Source of the DNA: Verrucomicrobiota bacterium
GTDB taxonomy: Bacteria; Verrucomicrobiota; Verrucomicrobiia; Opitutales; Opitutaceae
Length of the DNA: 64,000 nt
Assembly (NCBI GenBank): GCA_023428905.1
Contig: JAEYWP010000024.1
Location: 141,775 to 205,774 of the forward strand
Direction of reading: 5' to 3'
Shown here one piece after another: positions 27,339 to 36,429 of the stretch (position 1 is the stretch's first letter; each line of letters opens with the position of its first letter). The notes beneath the pieces are model-generated. The model searched no databases and was not told where the DNA came from. It worked only from the letters and a program-made list of their open reading frames with translations. The translations under genes and the position numbers were made by a program.

Positions 27339-29414
27339 ATGCGCCGTTTCCTCCTCCTCGTGTCGTTGCTGGTGGTGACCCAGGTCACCACCGTCGCAGA
27401 GCAGCCGCAACTGAACGCCCAGCGGCTCGATACCGACCCGCAGACGGGCGAGCTCATTGCGGTCGGCAACGCGCGCCTGAGCTGGGTGGAGGGCGGCGTT
27501 CTGCTCCTTGCCGAGGAAATCCGATTTCAACCGCGGACCCGGGTGGCCACTGCCCGCGGGCAGGTCTCGCTGACGAAGGGCGCGCAGCGCCTCCTGGCCG
27601 ACGAGCTCACCTACCGGATCGACGACCGATCCTTCACCGTGCAGAACCTCAGGGTCGGACAATACCCCCTCTACCTCGCGGGAACCCAGGCCTCGGGCAC
27701 GCTGGACCGCATCACCGTCACCGATGCGGTCGCGTCGTACACCGAGCCCCACCCGTTCTCCCCCTCCCTGCGCGCCAAGTCGGTGCTGTACGTGCCCAAC
27801 CAAAGCGTGGAGGCGGAGTCCGCCCGCCTCGGCCTCGGCACCACCGTGCCGATCTCGCTGCCGCGGCTGGAGCAGAACCTCGACGACCCGATCATCTCCT
27901 ACCTCGACGCACGGCTCGGCTACCGCGCCTCCCTCGGCGCCTTCGCCGGCGCGACCGCGCTGGTGCCGGTCGCCCCGGGCATCCGCCTCGGCGGCGAGGC
28001 CACCTATTTCACCAAGCGCGGTTTCCTGCTCGGCCCCGGCGCGCTCTACGACACGCAGGTGGGCGGCCAGGAAATGTTGGGCGAGTTCCGCTCCGGCTAC
28101 ATCCGGGACACCGGCGAGCGCCTCCAGGACGTCCTGAGCCGGCCGATTCGGCGCGACCGCGGATACGTGGAATGGGAACACCAGCAGCAGATCACCGACG
28201 AGCTGCGGTTGGCCGGGCACCTCGCCTACTGGAGCGACTCCGAGATCGTCCGCGATTTTGTGCCCGACGAGTTTTTCCCGGTCCAGACGCCGGACAGCTT
28301 CCTCGAGGGCCTGTATACTCGCAACAACTACGTGGTGTCCCTCTTCGCCCGGCTGCAGCCCAACGACTACATCCGGGTGCAGCAGCGACTGCCCGAACTG
28401 CGGTTCGACCTGCTGCCCACCCCGATCGGGATGGGCGTCTACGAGCGGTTCAGCGCCTCCTTCGCCGTTCTGCGCGAAGACGCGGTTTCTGCCTACCCGC
28501 GGGCGGAGAGCGATCGCTTCGACCTGCATTATTCACTTTCGCGCCCGTGGGTGCACCGCGACTGGTTCGCGGTCACCCCGGTGGTCGGCGGCCGCGTCAC
28601 CCACTACGCCCGCGCCCTCGCGGGAAAGGGTGACTACACCCGGGTGCTCGGCGAGGTTGGTTTCGACGCCCACCTCCGGGCCAGCGGCGTGTACGCCTAC
28701 GAGAACGAACGCTGGAAGATCGACGGGATCCGGCATCTCCTGACCCCCCGCGTCTCGTACCGGTACATCCCCGACATCGAGAAGGGCCAGGCCTACATCC
28801 CCGCGATCGACCGCACCGTCTTCTCCACCTACCTGCAGCCCCTCGGGCTCGGGGACCAGCGCAACATCGACGACCTCACCGGCGGCCACACCGTGCGTTT
28901 CGGGCTCGATAACACCTTCCAGACCCGGCACCGCGAGTACGGCTCGCGGGACCTCCTCATTTTCAACCTGGCCGCCGATCTGCGCCTCGACCGCGAGGCC
29001 GGCCAGCGCGCCTGGTCCGAGATCCACACCGAGGCGATCTTCACCCCGGCGGAGTGGCTGCAGGTGGACGTCTACCAGAGTTTCTCCCCCTACAGCCTGC
29101 GTCTGCGGGAATTGAATACCGGGATTTCGATCGTCGACGGCGACGTCTGGTCGGTGCGGCTGGGCAACCGCTACCTGAAGCACGACATCCAGGAGTACAT
29201 CCTCGACGGGCGCTACCGGTTGAACGAGGTGTACCAGCCCTTTGCCCGCTTCCACTATGACGCCCGCCAGAGCCGTTTCGTGGAGCAGACGGTCGGCCTC
29301 CGCCACGTGATCAACAACCTCTGGACGATCGACTACGCGGTGTCGTTCTACAGCGGCCGCCGGCGCGAGAGCAATTTTGGCTTCGCCCTGCGCGTCAACC
29401 TGCTCGGCTTCTGA
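27339..29414 (+). CDS. lptD: LPS-assembly outer membrane protein LptD
   Basis: LptD inserts lipopolysaccharide into the outer leaflet. The 691-residue protein has a signal peptide (MRRFLLLVSLLVVTQVTTVA), an N-terminal OstA/LptA-like beta-taco segment (about 30-150: LDTDPQTGELIAVGNARLSW, FQPRTRVATARGQVSL) and then a long beta-barrel with alternating aromatic strands that ends in Phe (FALRVNLLGF), as outer membrane barrels do. Few Cys residues are visible, so the disulfide pattern of E. coli LptD is not kept. It is followed after 7 bp by an rRNA methyltransferase gene. The presence of LptD supports an LPS-bearing Gram-negative cell. Confidence 0.87.
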   Translation: MRRFLLLVSLLVVTQVTTVAEQPQLNAQRLDTDPQTGELIAVGNARLSWVEGGVLLLAEEIRFQPRTRVATARGQVSLTKGAQRLLADELTYRIDDRSFTVQNLRVGQYPLYLAGTQASGTLDRITVTDAVASYTEPHPFSPSLRAKSVLYVPNQSVEAESARLGLGTTVPISLPRLEQNLDDPIISYLDARLGYRASLGAFAGATALVPVAPGIRLGGEATYFTKRGFLLGPGALYDTQVGGQEMLGEFRSGYIRDTGERLQDVLSRPIRRDRGYVEWEHQQQITDELRLAGHLAYWSDSEIVRDFVPDEFFPVQTPDSFLEGLYTRNNYVVSLFARLQPNDYIRVQQRLPELRFDLLPTPIGMGVYERFSASFAVLREDAVSAYPRAESDRFDLHYSLSRPWVHRDWFAVTPVVGGRVTHYARALAGKGDYTRVLGEVGFDAHLRASGVYAYENERWKIDGIRHLLTPRVSYRYIPDIEKGQAYIPAIDRTVFSTYLQPLGLGDQRNIDDLTGGHTVRFGLDNTFQTRHREYGSRDLLIFNLAADLRLDREAGQRAWSEIHTEAIFTPAEWLQVDVYQSFSPYSLRLRELNTGISIVDGDVWSVRLGNRYLKHDIQEYILDGRYRLNEVYQPFARFHYDARQSRFVEQTVGLRHVINNLWTIDYAVSFYSGRRRESNFGFALRVNLLGF

Positions 29415-29421
29415 CCCCGCC

Positions 29422-30627
29422 GTGAGCCCGATTGCCGGAAACCAGGCGCGGACCGCCCTCGTGCTGCTGCGCGAACTGGAGCCACTGATCGGCCGGGACC
29501 GCGCCCTGCCGGCGCAAATCCAGACCCGCCTGGCCAAGGAAAAGCGCTTCGGGTCACGGGACCGCCGCTTGTATCGAGAACTTCTCTACACGGCGGTGCG
29601 CCACTGGCCCTGGGTGCGGGAGCTGCAGGCGCGCGGTGACGAGGCGGTGGTGCGCGCCCTGGTCTGGCTCGCCACCCCCATGCCCGCCCTCTCCGCCCTG
29701 CTCGAGGCCCACCCTCGCCCGGAGCCTTATCCCGACACGCTCGCCGGGCGGGCCGCGCTGCTGGGGGTCCAGTCCTCCCTGCTTCCGGCGTGGACCGCCC
29801 GCGAATGTCCAGAGGCCGGATTGCCGCCCGAAATCGAGGTCCTGCACACCCGCGCTCCGCTTTGGCTGCGCCTGCGGGAGGACGCCCGGGAGGGCGTGTT
29901 GGCGGAGTTTTCGACCCTGGGCTGGAGCTGGCGCACCACGCCGGCCTCCGCCGCCGCGATCGAGCTGTCCTCCGATGTGGACGTCACCCGCACGCTCGCC
30001 TTCGAACGGGGCGGTTTTGAGGTCCAGGACCTCGGTTCCCAGCTGCTTCTCCCGCTGGCCGCGCCTGCCATCGGGCAGCGTTGGCTGGACGCCTGTGCGG
30101 GGGCGGGAGGCAAGACGCTTCAGCTGGCTGAGCTTCTTGGACCGCAAGGTGCCGTCGACGCCCACGACATCCGGGAAAGTGCACTGGCGGAGCTGGTCGC
30201 CCGGTCCCGCCGGGCCGGTGCGAAAAACGTGAGCCTGACCCGCAGTCCAAAGGGTGAATACGACGGGGTCCTGGTGGACGCACCCTGCAGCGGCAGCGGC
30301 ACCTGGCGGCGCGCTCCACACCTGAAGTGGTGTACGTCCGAGGCGGACCTGGCCCGCGCGGCGGAGCGGCAGCTGCGTTTGCTCCGGCAGTTCTCCGCCC
30401 ACGTGAGGCCGGGAGGGACGCTGGTGTACGCCACCTGCTCCCTTGCCCGCCGGGAGAACGAGGACGTGGTGCGGGATTTCCTGGCCCATTCCCCGGCGTT
30501 CGCGCGTGCGGAGCTGGCCGGCGCGCCCGGCGAGGTCGCCACCGACGGAAAAGCCGACTTTACCATCTGGCCCTCCCGCTGGAATACCGACGGATTTTTT
30601 GTGGCGAAACTGGTGCGCGCCGCCTGA
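29422..30627 (+). CDS. RsmB/NOP2-family RNA m5C methyltransferase
   Basis: This 401-residue SAM-dependent enzyme belongs to the RsmB/Nop2 group that makes 5-methylcytosine in rRNA or tRNA. The N-terminal NusB-like part (DRRLYRELLYTAVRHWP) is followed by the catalytic domain: FEVQDLGSQLL, the SAM loop WLDACAGAGGKTLQLAE, the motif IV Cys in VDAPCSGSGTWRR and the catalytic Cys in LVYATCSL. I used the GTG start (VSPIAGNQART) seven bases after lptD; in-frame codons upstream overlap lptD. The closest E. coli relative is RsmB (16S C967), but the exact target cannot be told. Confidence 0.92.
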   Translation: MSPIAGNQARTALVLLRELEPLIGRDRALPAQIQTRLAKEKRFGSRDRRLYRELLYTAVRHWPWVRELQARGDEAVVRALVWLATPMPALSALLEAHPRPEPYPDTLAGRAALLGVQSSLLPAWTARECPEAGLPPEIEVLHTRAPLWLRLREDAREGVLAEFSTLGWSWRTTPASAAAIELSSDVDVTRTLAFERGGFEVQDLGSQLLLPLAAPAIGQRWLDACAGAGGKTLQLAELLGPQGAVDAHDIRESALAELVARSRRAGAKNVSLTRSPKGEYDGVLVDAPCSGSGTWRRAPHLKWCTSEADLARAAERQLRLLRQFSAHVRPGGTLVYATCSLARRENEDVVRDFLAHSPAFARAELAGAPGEVATDGKADFTIWPSRWNTDGFFVAKLVRAA

Positions 30628-30692
30628 CCACCCGCGGGCGACAGCCCGCCTTTTTCCTTGCCGGGGTCGGTCCGCTCCCGAGCATCCACGGG

Positions 30693-31475
30693 GTGGTTCC
30701 CGACGCCGATTACCGCATCAAGCTTCCGGTCTTTGAAGGCCCCCTCGACCTGCTGCTTTTCCTCATCCGGAAGAACGAGATCGATATCTACGACATCCCG
30801 ATCGAAACGGTGACGCGCCAGTACATCGGGGTCCTGAAGTCACTCCAGCAGCTCGATCTCGACATCGCCGGCGAATTTTTCGTCATGGCCGCGACCCTGA
30901 TGGAGATCAAAAGCCGAATGCTGCTGCCGAAGGGCCAGCACGCGGTGGATCCCAACGCGGACGACGACGACGCGATGGATCCGCGCTGGGAGCTCGTGCA
31001 TCAGCTCCTTCAGTACAAGAAATTCAAGGAGGCCGCGCAGCAACTCGACTCCCTCGCCACCTTTCAGCGCGACATGCTGGCGCGCACGATCGCCGCCCAG
31101 ACCGCGGCGGAGGAGGAACGCCCCCTCAAGGGCGTGGACCGCATCGAAGTCTGGAACGCCTTCAACTTGGTCCTGCGGCGCCTGGCGGAGAAGCTGGTGG
31201 TCGGGGAGATCAAGGACGAGCAGGTCACCGTTGCCGACCAGATGGAGTACCTGCTGACCAAGGTCAGGACGCAGAAGGAATTTGTCTTCTCAGACCTCTT
31301 TCCCGGCTCGATCACGCTGCGCACCCTGGTCGCAACCTTCCTCGCCGTGCTTGAACTCACGCGCCTGAAGAAGCTGCGCATCCGGCAGGAGGACGCGTTT
31401 GGCGACATCCTCTGCACCGCGATCGATGAGAACTCACTTGAAACGCCGCCGCAGCCCAGCAGTTTGACGGCGTGA
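30693..31475 (+). CDS. scpA: Segregation and condensation protein ScpA
   Basis: ScpA is the kleisin subunit that closes the SMC condensin ring during chromosome segregation. The 260-residue protein begins YRIKLPVFEGPLDLLLFLIR, has NEIDIYDIPIETVTRQYI and the highly conserved EFFVMAATLMEIKSRMLLP. The C-terminal winged helix (ITLRTLVATFLAVLELTRLKKL) binds the SMC head. The start is a GTG (VVPDADYRIK); upstream in-frame sequence overlaps the previous gene antisense-like and is not conserved. scpB does not follow; a small unknown gene overlaps the end by four bases. Confidence 0.96.
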   Translation: MVPDADYRIKLPVFEGPLDLLLFLIRKNEIDIYDIPIETVTRQYIGVLKSLQQLDLDIAGEFFVMAATLMEIKSRMLLPKGQHAVDPNADDDDAMDPRWELVHQLLQYKKFKEAAQQLDSLATFQRDMLARTIAAQTAAEEERPLKGVDRIEVWNAFNLVLRRLAEKLVVGEIKDEQVTVADQMEYLLTKVRTQKEFVFSDLFPGSITLRTLVATFLAVLELTRLKKLRIRQEDAFGDILCTAIDENSLETPPQPSSLTA

Positions 31476-31735
31476 GCGAGCTCCCCGCCAAATCGAACGC
31501 CGACGCGCCCAAAGTCTCCGGATTGCTGGGCGTCGGCCTGGACAACCAGGACGGACACAAACGCATCACCACCGGCGAACGTTTTGCCATCGTCGGTGGC
31601 TCCGATGAAACACACGGACGCATGACGGAAACGGTCGTCAAAACCTTCGAGCACCTGAAGCGGCGCGGGAAAGACATCTCCGAGGTCAACCGCCACGAGC
31701 TGGCCGAAATCATCCACAAGTCCACCCCGCGCTGA
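31472..31735 (+). CDS. Small conserved-looking hypothetical protein
   Basis: No family recognised. The 87-residue hydrophilic protein starts at GTG within the last codons of scpA (GTGA overlap), so it is translationally coupled to scpA. It contains GLLGVGLDNQDGHKRITTGERFAIVGGSDETHGRM, then a helical basic/acidic tail (VKTFEHLKRRGKDISEVNRHELAEIIHK). No Cys cluster, signal or membrane helix. The tight coupling suggests a real gene with a chromosome-related or housekeeping role. Confidence 0.7.
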   Translation: MSELPAKSNADAPKVSGLLGVGLDNQDGHKRITTGERFAIVGGSDETHGRMTETVVKTFEHLKRRGKDISEVNRHELAEIIHKSTPR

Positions 31736-31800
31736 GCCCAACAAAGTGGCCCGGCCGGTTGAGTGACTGCCCCTTTCCGCTAATTTTCCTCCACTTCACC

Positions 31801-32127
31801 ATGTCCGACAAAATCGCGAACCTGACCTCCGACACCTTCAACAGCACCGTCACGTCCTCGGCCGTCCCCGTCCTGGTGGATTTCTGGGCTCCCTGGTGCG
31901 GCCCCTGCAAGGCGATCGCGCCGATCCTCGAGGAGCTCGCCACCGAGTTGGACGGCAAGCTGAAGATCGCCAAGGTCAACGTCGACGACAACGACGCCGT
32001 CTCCGCCCAGTACGGCATTCGCGCCATTCCTACCATGCTGCTTTTCAAGGGCGGGCAGGTCGCCGAACAGTTTGTGGGCATGATGCCCAAGGCGACGCTG
32101 AAGGAAAAACTCCTGGCCAAGCTCTGA
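31801..32127 (+). CDS. trxA: Thioredoxin 1
   Basis: The 108-residue thioredoxin reduces protein disulfides in the cytoplasm. It has VLVDFWAPWCGPCKAIAP with the CGPC redox pair near residues 33-36, the cis-Pro in IRAIPTMLLFKGG, and the C-terminal helix. The start at MSDKIANLTSD is favoured by length and family; an in-frame GTG 14 codons upstream is unlikely. It stands alone and ends at a clear terminator. Confidence 0.98.
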   Translation: MSDKIANLTSDTFNSTVTSSAVPVLVDFWAPWCGPCKAIAPILEELATELDGKLKIAKVNVDDNDAVSAQYGIRAIPTMLLFKGGQVAEQFVGMMPKATLKEKLLAKL

Positions 32128-32159
32128 GCGTCTCGCGACGTTCCGCCGCCCCGCATTTC

Positions 32160-32190
32160 AAAGGCCCGGGATCACATCCCGGGCCTTTTT
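32160..32190 (+). terminator. Rho-independent terminator of trxA
   Basis: AAAGGCCCGGGAT pairs with ATCCCGGGCCTTT around a three-base CAC loop; further T's follow. The stem is at least 12 bp. It is nearly symmetric and could act on both strands, but no minus-strand gene approaches it. Confidence 0.92.
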
Positions 32191-32267
32191 GTGTCCGCCC
32201 GGTTGCATCCGCCCACACTGTAGCGGAATGCGGTTAACTGGGGCGGGCGCGCGCCGATACACTAGCC

Positions 32268-33989
32268 GTGGTATCCCCCCTAGGCCAGCAAACCATCAAA
32301 CGGGTCGCGGAAAAGCTCGAGGCAGGCGAGGCCGCAGGCCTGACCGAAATCGTTGAGCTGATTCAACGTCTGTCTGGGGCGGCCTACGACACCTCGATCC
32401 AGGAGCTGGCCACGCTGATCGGAAAGGACTTGGTCGTGACCGCCAAGGTGATCGCCGCAGCCAACACCCTGGGCTACAATCCGGCAGGGGTGGCCGTCAC
32501 CACGATCACAGGCGCGATCCAGGTCATTGGCTTCAACAAGATCCGGCAACTGGCCGTGTCGTTGCTCTTGGTGGAGAGCGCGGACCGCACCCTCCAGCCG
32601 TCCGAAAAACGCGAGATCGCCGCCCTCGCCCTCTGCTCCGGACTGATGGCCGAGGCGATCATGTCGCGCCGAGCAACCAGTTCGCCCGAACACGCCTTTA
32701 TCTGCGCGTCGCTTCGCAGCTACGGTCGTTTGCTCATGACCACGTTCATGATCGATGATTACCGCCGCGCCCGAATCATGGCGGCCAGCGGAGCCACCGA
32801 AGACGACGCCTTTCGCACCGTGCTCGGACTGACCCCGCTGGAGCTGGGTTATCATCTGCTCGCGAGCGCCCACCTGCCCGACCCCATCCTCCGCTCGTTG
32901 CGCGCCCTGCCCCCCGAGGCGGTCAGGAACGCGACACAGCAGCCCGACATCGAGTTGCTCGCGCTGTCCGACCTTGCCGTCCGCATGTGCGAACTTGCCT
33001 TTCGTCCCGACCTGACGGCTCGAGGATTCGCAACCGAATCCAATGCGCTCGCCGCCCAGACCAGCAAGACCCTCGGCCTGGACGCCGATTCGATGCTCGC
33101 AGCACTCCGGGCCACCGCCGACCAGCTTTACGAATTCTCCAACGCCTTCGGCCTGCGCGCTCTCTCTGACCAGTTCGCCCCACGCCTTCGGGCTCGTGTC
33201 GACGGCGAAGACCTGCCGCTACCCGCCCCAGAGCCTGCCCGCCGAAAGCCGGCCGCCGATGCCGTCTCGGGCCCTGCTGAACGGGGCCGCTCGGCCGAAC
33301 CGGGCGCACCCGCAACCTCGGCCGCGGCCGCGCCCCCTGCGCCCGAGGCCCAGAGCCTGCCCATCCCCACGGCAAACCTCGCCCCGCACGCCGGTGCATC
33401 GGCGCTCGCGGCCACGCCCAACAGCGCTTCGCGCTCTCCCCTGGTGGCCCCGAGTGCAGGTGCCGAGGCCGAATTTCAGTCCGCCTTCCAGAGCGGAATC
33501 GAACAGATCGCCGGGCTCCTCGAGGAAGAACCGGTCGACATGCAGAAAGTCTATAGCGTAGTCCTCAAAACCGCCCTGAACGGCTTCGGGACCAACGAAG
33601 GCGTGGTCTTCGTCCGGGATCCCGTGTCACGCCGTTTTGTCGCCGCCCAGGGCAATGGTGCCACCTTTCAGGCCATTGCCCGCAAGCCACTCGGTCGGGA
33701 AGAAGACCGCGATGTGTTTGGTCTTTGCCTGCAGCGGATGGAGGACGTCCTGATCTACGACGCCTCGGATCCCAAGATCGGCCCGCACCTGCCTGCCTGG
33801 ATCAAGGCGAGCCGGCTGGGCGCGTTTGTCCTTCTCCCGATGCATGACAGCAAACGCCCCTTCGCCGTGCTGATGGCGGGCTGGCCGGGAAAACGCACCG
33901 CCGGCTTCACCGTGGCGCAGATCCGCCACGTGCGCTCGATGCTGAAACTCGCCGGCACCGCCCGCCGGCTCGCCGACGCCCGCAGCTAA
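32268..33989 (+). CDS. HDOD-domain signalling protein with C-terminal GAF-like domain
   Basis: The 573-residue protein opens with a HDOD output domain (about 20-215): LTEIVELIQRLSGAAYDTSIQELATLIGKDLVVTAKVIAAANTLGY, GFNKIRQLAVSLLLVES and a helical core. HDOD domains are degenerate HD domains used in motility and c-di-GMP-linked control. A disordered linker (about 300-395) rich in Pro, Ala and Arg leads to a GAF-like domain (about 400-570: DMQKVYSVVLKTALNGFGTNEGVVFVRDP, SRLGAFVLLPMHDSKRPFAVLMAGW). The start is GTG. Given the PilT gene in the window, a link to twitching is possible but unsupported by position. Confidence 0.85.
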   Translation: MVSPLGQQTIKRVAEKLEAGEAAGLTEIVELIQRLSGAAYDTSIQELATLIGKDLVVTAKVIAAANTLGYNPAGVAVTTITGAIQVIGFNKIRQLAVSLLLVESADRTLQPSEKREIAALALCSGLMAEAIMSRRATSSPEHAFICASLRSYGRLLMTTFMIDDYRRARIMAASGATEDDAFRTVLGLTPLELGYHLLASAHLPDPILRSLRALPPEAVRNATQQPDIELLALSDLAVRMCELAFRPDLTARGFATESNALAAQTSKTLGLDADSMLAALRATADQLYEFSNAFGLRALSDQFAPRLRARVDGEDLPLPAPEPARRKPAADAVSGPAERGRSAEPGAPATSAAAAPPAPEAQSLPIPTANLAPHAGASALAATPNSASRSPLVAPSAGAEAEFQSAFQSGIEQIAGLLEEEPVDMQKVYSVVLKTALNGFGTNEGVVFVRDPVSRRFVAAQGNGATFQAIARKPLGREEDRDVFGLCLQRMEDVLIYDASDPKIGPHLPAWIKASRLGAFVLLPMHDSKRPFAVLMAGWPGKRTAGFTVAQIRHVRSMLKLAGTARRLADARS

Positions 33990-34011
33990 ACGTCGCCACC
34001 GCGCTGGTGTA

Positions 34012-36354
34012 TCACTTTGACGGTGACACCGCCAGCTCCTGGAGGGCCTGCTCGAGCACGCCCTGATCCGACTCGATGCGGGCCGCCCGCGCGGCCCGTT
34101 CAAAGGCAACCCTGGCCTTTTGATGGTCACCCCGCGCCCGCTCCACCCGTCCCAGGTCCAGGAAAAGCGCCGCACTGACCGGCCCTGCCTCGGCCATGGC
34201 CCGCAGATAATGGGCTCTTTTTTCGCTGTCCCCGCGCTGATCGAAGACCTGCTCCAGTGCGGCCGCGACATCGAGGTTGCGCGGGTTAGAACGGTGCGCC
34301 GCTTCCAGTATCTGGATCGCCTCCTCCACCCGGTTGGACTCCAGGAGGAGGCGCGTCAGGGGCAACCACGCACCGTCTGCGTCCGGAACGAGGGCAAGGG
34401 TTTCCCGCCATGCCGCCTCCGCTCCGGCCCGGTCTCCGGCGTGAGAGAGCAGCTGGCCCCGAAGCTCGTGTGCCACCCGACTGGCCGGCATGCGTGCCGC
34501 CAGGTTTGAAAACCAGGCGGCCCCCTCCCGCGCCTTTTTCTGGGCGAGCCAGGCCTGCGCGAGCAGCCCGTAGGTTTGGAAGTAATACGGGTCGGTCTCC
34601 TGGGACTGAAGGAGGAGCGCTTCGGCCTCGCCGGACCGCCCTGCCTGCAGGAGAAGGTAAGCCCGCTGGACAGCGACTTCGGCGGACGGCGGGGCGAGCG
34701 CCCCTGCACGGGCGTTCAGCACCAATGCCTCGTCCGTTCGCCCCAGGCGGGCACGAAGCGACGCCAGGTGAAAGGGAAGGAAAGAGCTGGCCGGATCGGC
34801 CTGCGCCGCCGCCTCAATCACACCGGCGCAACGCTGGAGCGCCGGGAGGGTGCCGAGCGCCTGCTCAAGGCGCTGGGCGGTGCGCTGCTGATGGGCCTGG
34901 TCGGCGGCAAAGGTGACCTGCCCGGTGAAGGGAGGCCGCCTCATCAAGGCGTTCATCGAAAGCACCTGGTTGAGTTCGCCGTAAGGAGTGAAACCGGCGC
35001 GCGCTGCCAGCGCGGGCAGATCGAGGCCTGAGCCCTGCCCGGCCTTTCGTCCCGGAAGGCGGACGGCCTCGGCAATCAAGGCAGCCAGGGCCGCGTTGCC
35101 CTCGAAGGTGAAGTGAACGTGTTCAAAGAAGTACCGCCGTCCCGCGAGCGGCAGAGTCCCCTCCGACGGCGCCCCCAGGGCGGCGGCGGCATCCACCAGC
35201 ACCGCCCCGGAATGGTGCGGGACGACCTCCCGGATGATCGCGTTGATCCGTGAGTCGGCCCGGAAACGCAGGGCATCGCGCTGCCACGCCTCCAGGAAGC
35301 GGCCGCGCGCCTCCTCCTCGCGACCGAGCTGTTCCAGGACGATCCCCAGGAGGTAGTGGGTGTCCGCATACCCGGGGTCGATCCCAAGGGCGGCCTCCAG
35401 CCGGTCCCGGGCCTGTTCCAGCCGGCCAAGGTCGATTGCCTCGCGCGCGTCCGCCACCTTTCCCTGCAGCTCCCTCAGCTGGTCGGGGGTGAGCGCCCTG
35501 CCTGGCACGGAGGCAAAGGGCGCGCAGTCCCGGACATTCACCGCCACGGTCGAGACCACCACCGGCACCCCGCGCCGGGCGGCCTGTCCGACGATGGCGC
35601 CCAAGTTGTCTTCAAACTGCTGATACACCCGCGTCAGCCGCGGATCTTCCGCCGCCACCGTCCGCCCGGCGAACATCTCCATTCCCCGCCACTCGGGGGC
35701 CGGCGCACGCCGGGACGCCAGCTTAGCCGCCAGCCACTGGATCAGCTGACCGGTGCGGGTGGCGCGCACCGCCAGGCTCAGGCGTATCATGGTGGTTGAA
35801 AGCACAGCATCGGTCGCAGTTGACCCGGGACCATACGGACCCACGACCTCATTATTGCCCATGTAGACGACGAGCAGGTCGGGTTCCAGGTCGAGCGCCT
35901 CCGTGGCCACACGGCGCACGCAGTGCGAGTTGATCGCGGTCATGCCCAGGTTGTGCACCCGCACCTGGCGCTCTGGATACGCCTGCTGGAGTTGCGCCTG
36001 CAGCAGCACGGCCGGACCGAAGCCCGGCTCGGGCACCCCCATGGCGGCAGACTCACCGAGCACAAACACCCGCAGCTCGCCAGGAGCCTTTTCCCGGCTG
36101 AGCCGGAAGTTATGCGGCTTGAGGCCAAAGGACGCCGGAAAGAACAGCTGGGTGAAGGCTGGATTGGTCCGGACGTACCCGGGCTTCTCATCGCGGATGA
36201 AAAGGCTCAGCGAGGTACCGAACCCCGCCAGCCGGAGCCCACCCTCGAGGCCGAGAAGGATCAGGGCCGGCACGCATACGGCCAAGACCAGCTTCTTCCA
36301 GAGTTTGACCGGTGGGGGCGGGCGTTCGTCCATGGCGCGCTTCATCATCGGCAC
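34012..36354 (-). CDS. Membrane-anchored SGNH-fold protein with TPR repeats
   Basis: The 780-residue protein has an N-terminal membrane helix (LVLAVCVPALILLGLEGGLRLAG), an SGNH hydrolase-like domain, and C-terminal tetratricopeptide repeats (about 530-760). Block I is FVLGESAAMG with the putative nucleophile Ser, block III is YMGNNEVVGPYG, and block V appears as EHVHFTFEGN, where the usual Asp of D-x-x-H is replaced. A TPR also interrupts the domain near 300-340. Proteins of this architecture are seen near surface polysaccharide functions, but the substrate is unknown. Start is uncertain (GTG used; ATG codons 2 and 7 residues in are alternatives). It lies downstream of menA. Confidence 0.8.
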   Translation of the reverse strand: MPMMKRAMDERPPPPVKLWKKLVLAVCVPALILLGLEGGLRLAGFGTSLSLFIRDEKPGYVRTNPAFTQLFFPASFGLKPHNFRLSREKAPGELRVFVLGESAAMGVPEPGFGPAVLLQAQLQQAYPERQVRVHNLGMTAINSHCVRRVATEALDLEPDLLVVYMGNNEVVGPYGPGSTATDAVLSTTMIRLSLAVRATRTGQLIQWLAAKLASRRAPAPEWRGMEMFAGRTVAAEDPRLTRVYQQFEDNLGAIVGQAARRGVPVVVSTVAVNVRDCAPFASVPGRALTPDQLRELQGKVADAREAIDLGRLEQARDRLEAALGIDPGYADTHYLLGIVLEQLGREEEARGRFLEAWQRDALRFRADSRINAIIREVVPHHSGAVLVDAAAALGAPSEGTLPLAGRRYFFEHVHFTFEGNAALAALIAEAVRLPGRKAGQGSGLDLPALAARAGFTPYGELNQVLSMNALMRRPPFTGQVTFAADQAHQQRTAQRLEQALGTLPALQRCAGVIEAAAQADPASSFLPFHLASLRARLGRTDEALVLNARAGALAPPSAEVAVQRAYLLLQAGRSGEAEALLLQSQETDPYYFQTYGLLAQAWLAQKKAREGAAWFSNLAARMPASRVAHELRGQLLSHAGDRAGAEAAWRETLALVPDADGAWLPLTRLLLESNRVEEAIQILEAAHRSNPRNLDVAAALEQVFDQRGDSEKRAHYLRAMAEAGPVSAALFLDLGRVERARGDHQKARVAFERAARAARIESDQGVLEQALQELAVSPSK

Positions 36355-36429
36355 GGGCGCCGGCCCGCAGCAAGTCTTGCGACGCCCACGCCTGACCTGC
36401 CTCCGGAGGTTGTCGATCGAACGCGCCCC

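Noticed and set aside
27225..28529. 435-codon N-terminal extension of ppc
   Set aside because: It runs antisense through the lptD N-terminal half and has no homology-like motifs; PEPC starts normally at 27224.
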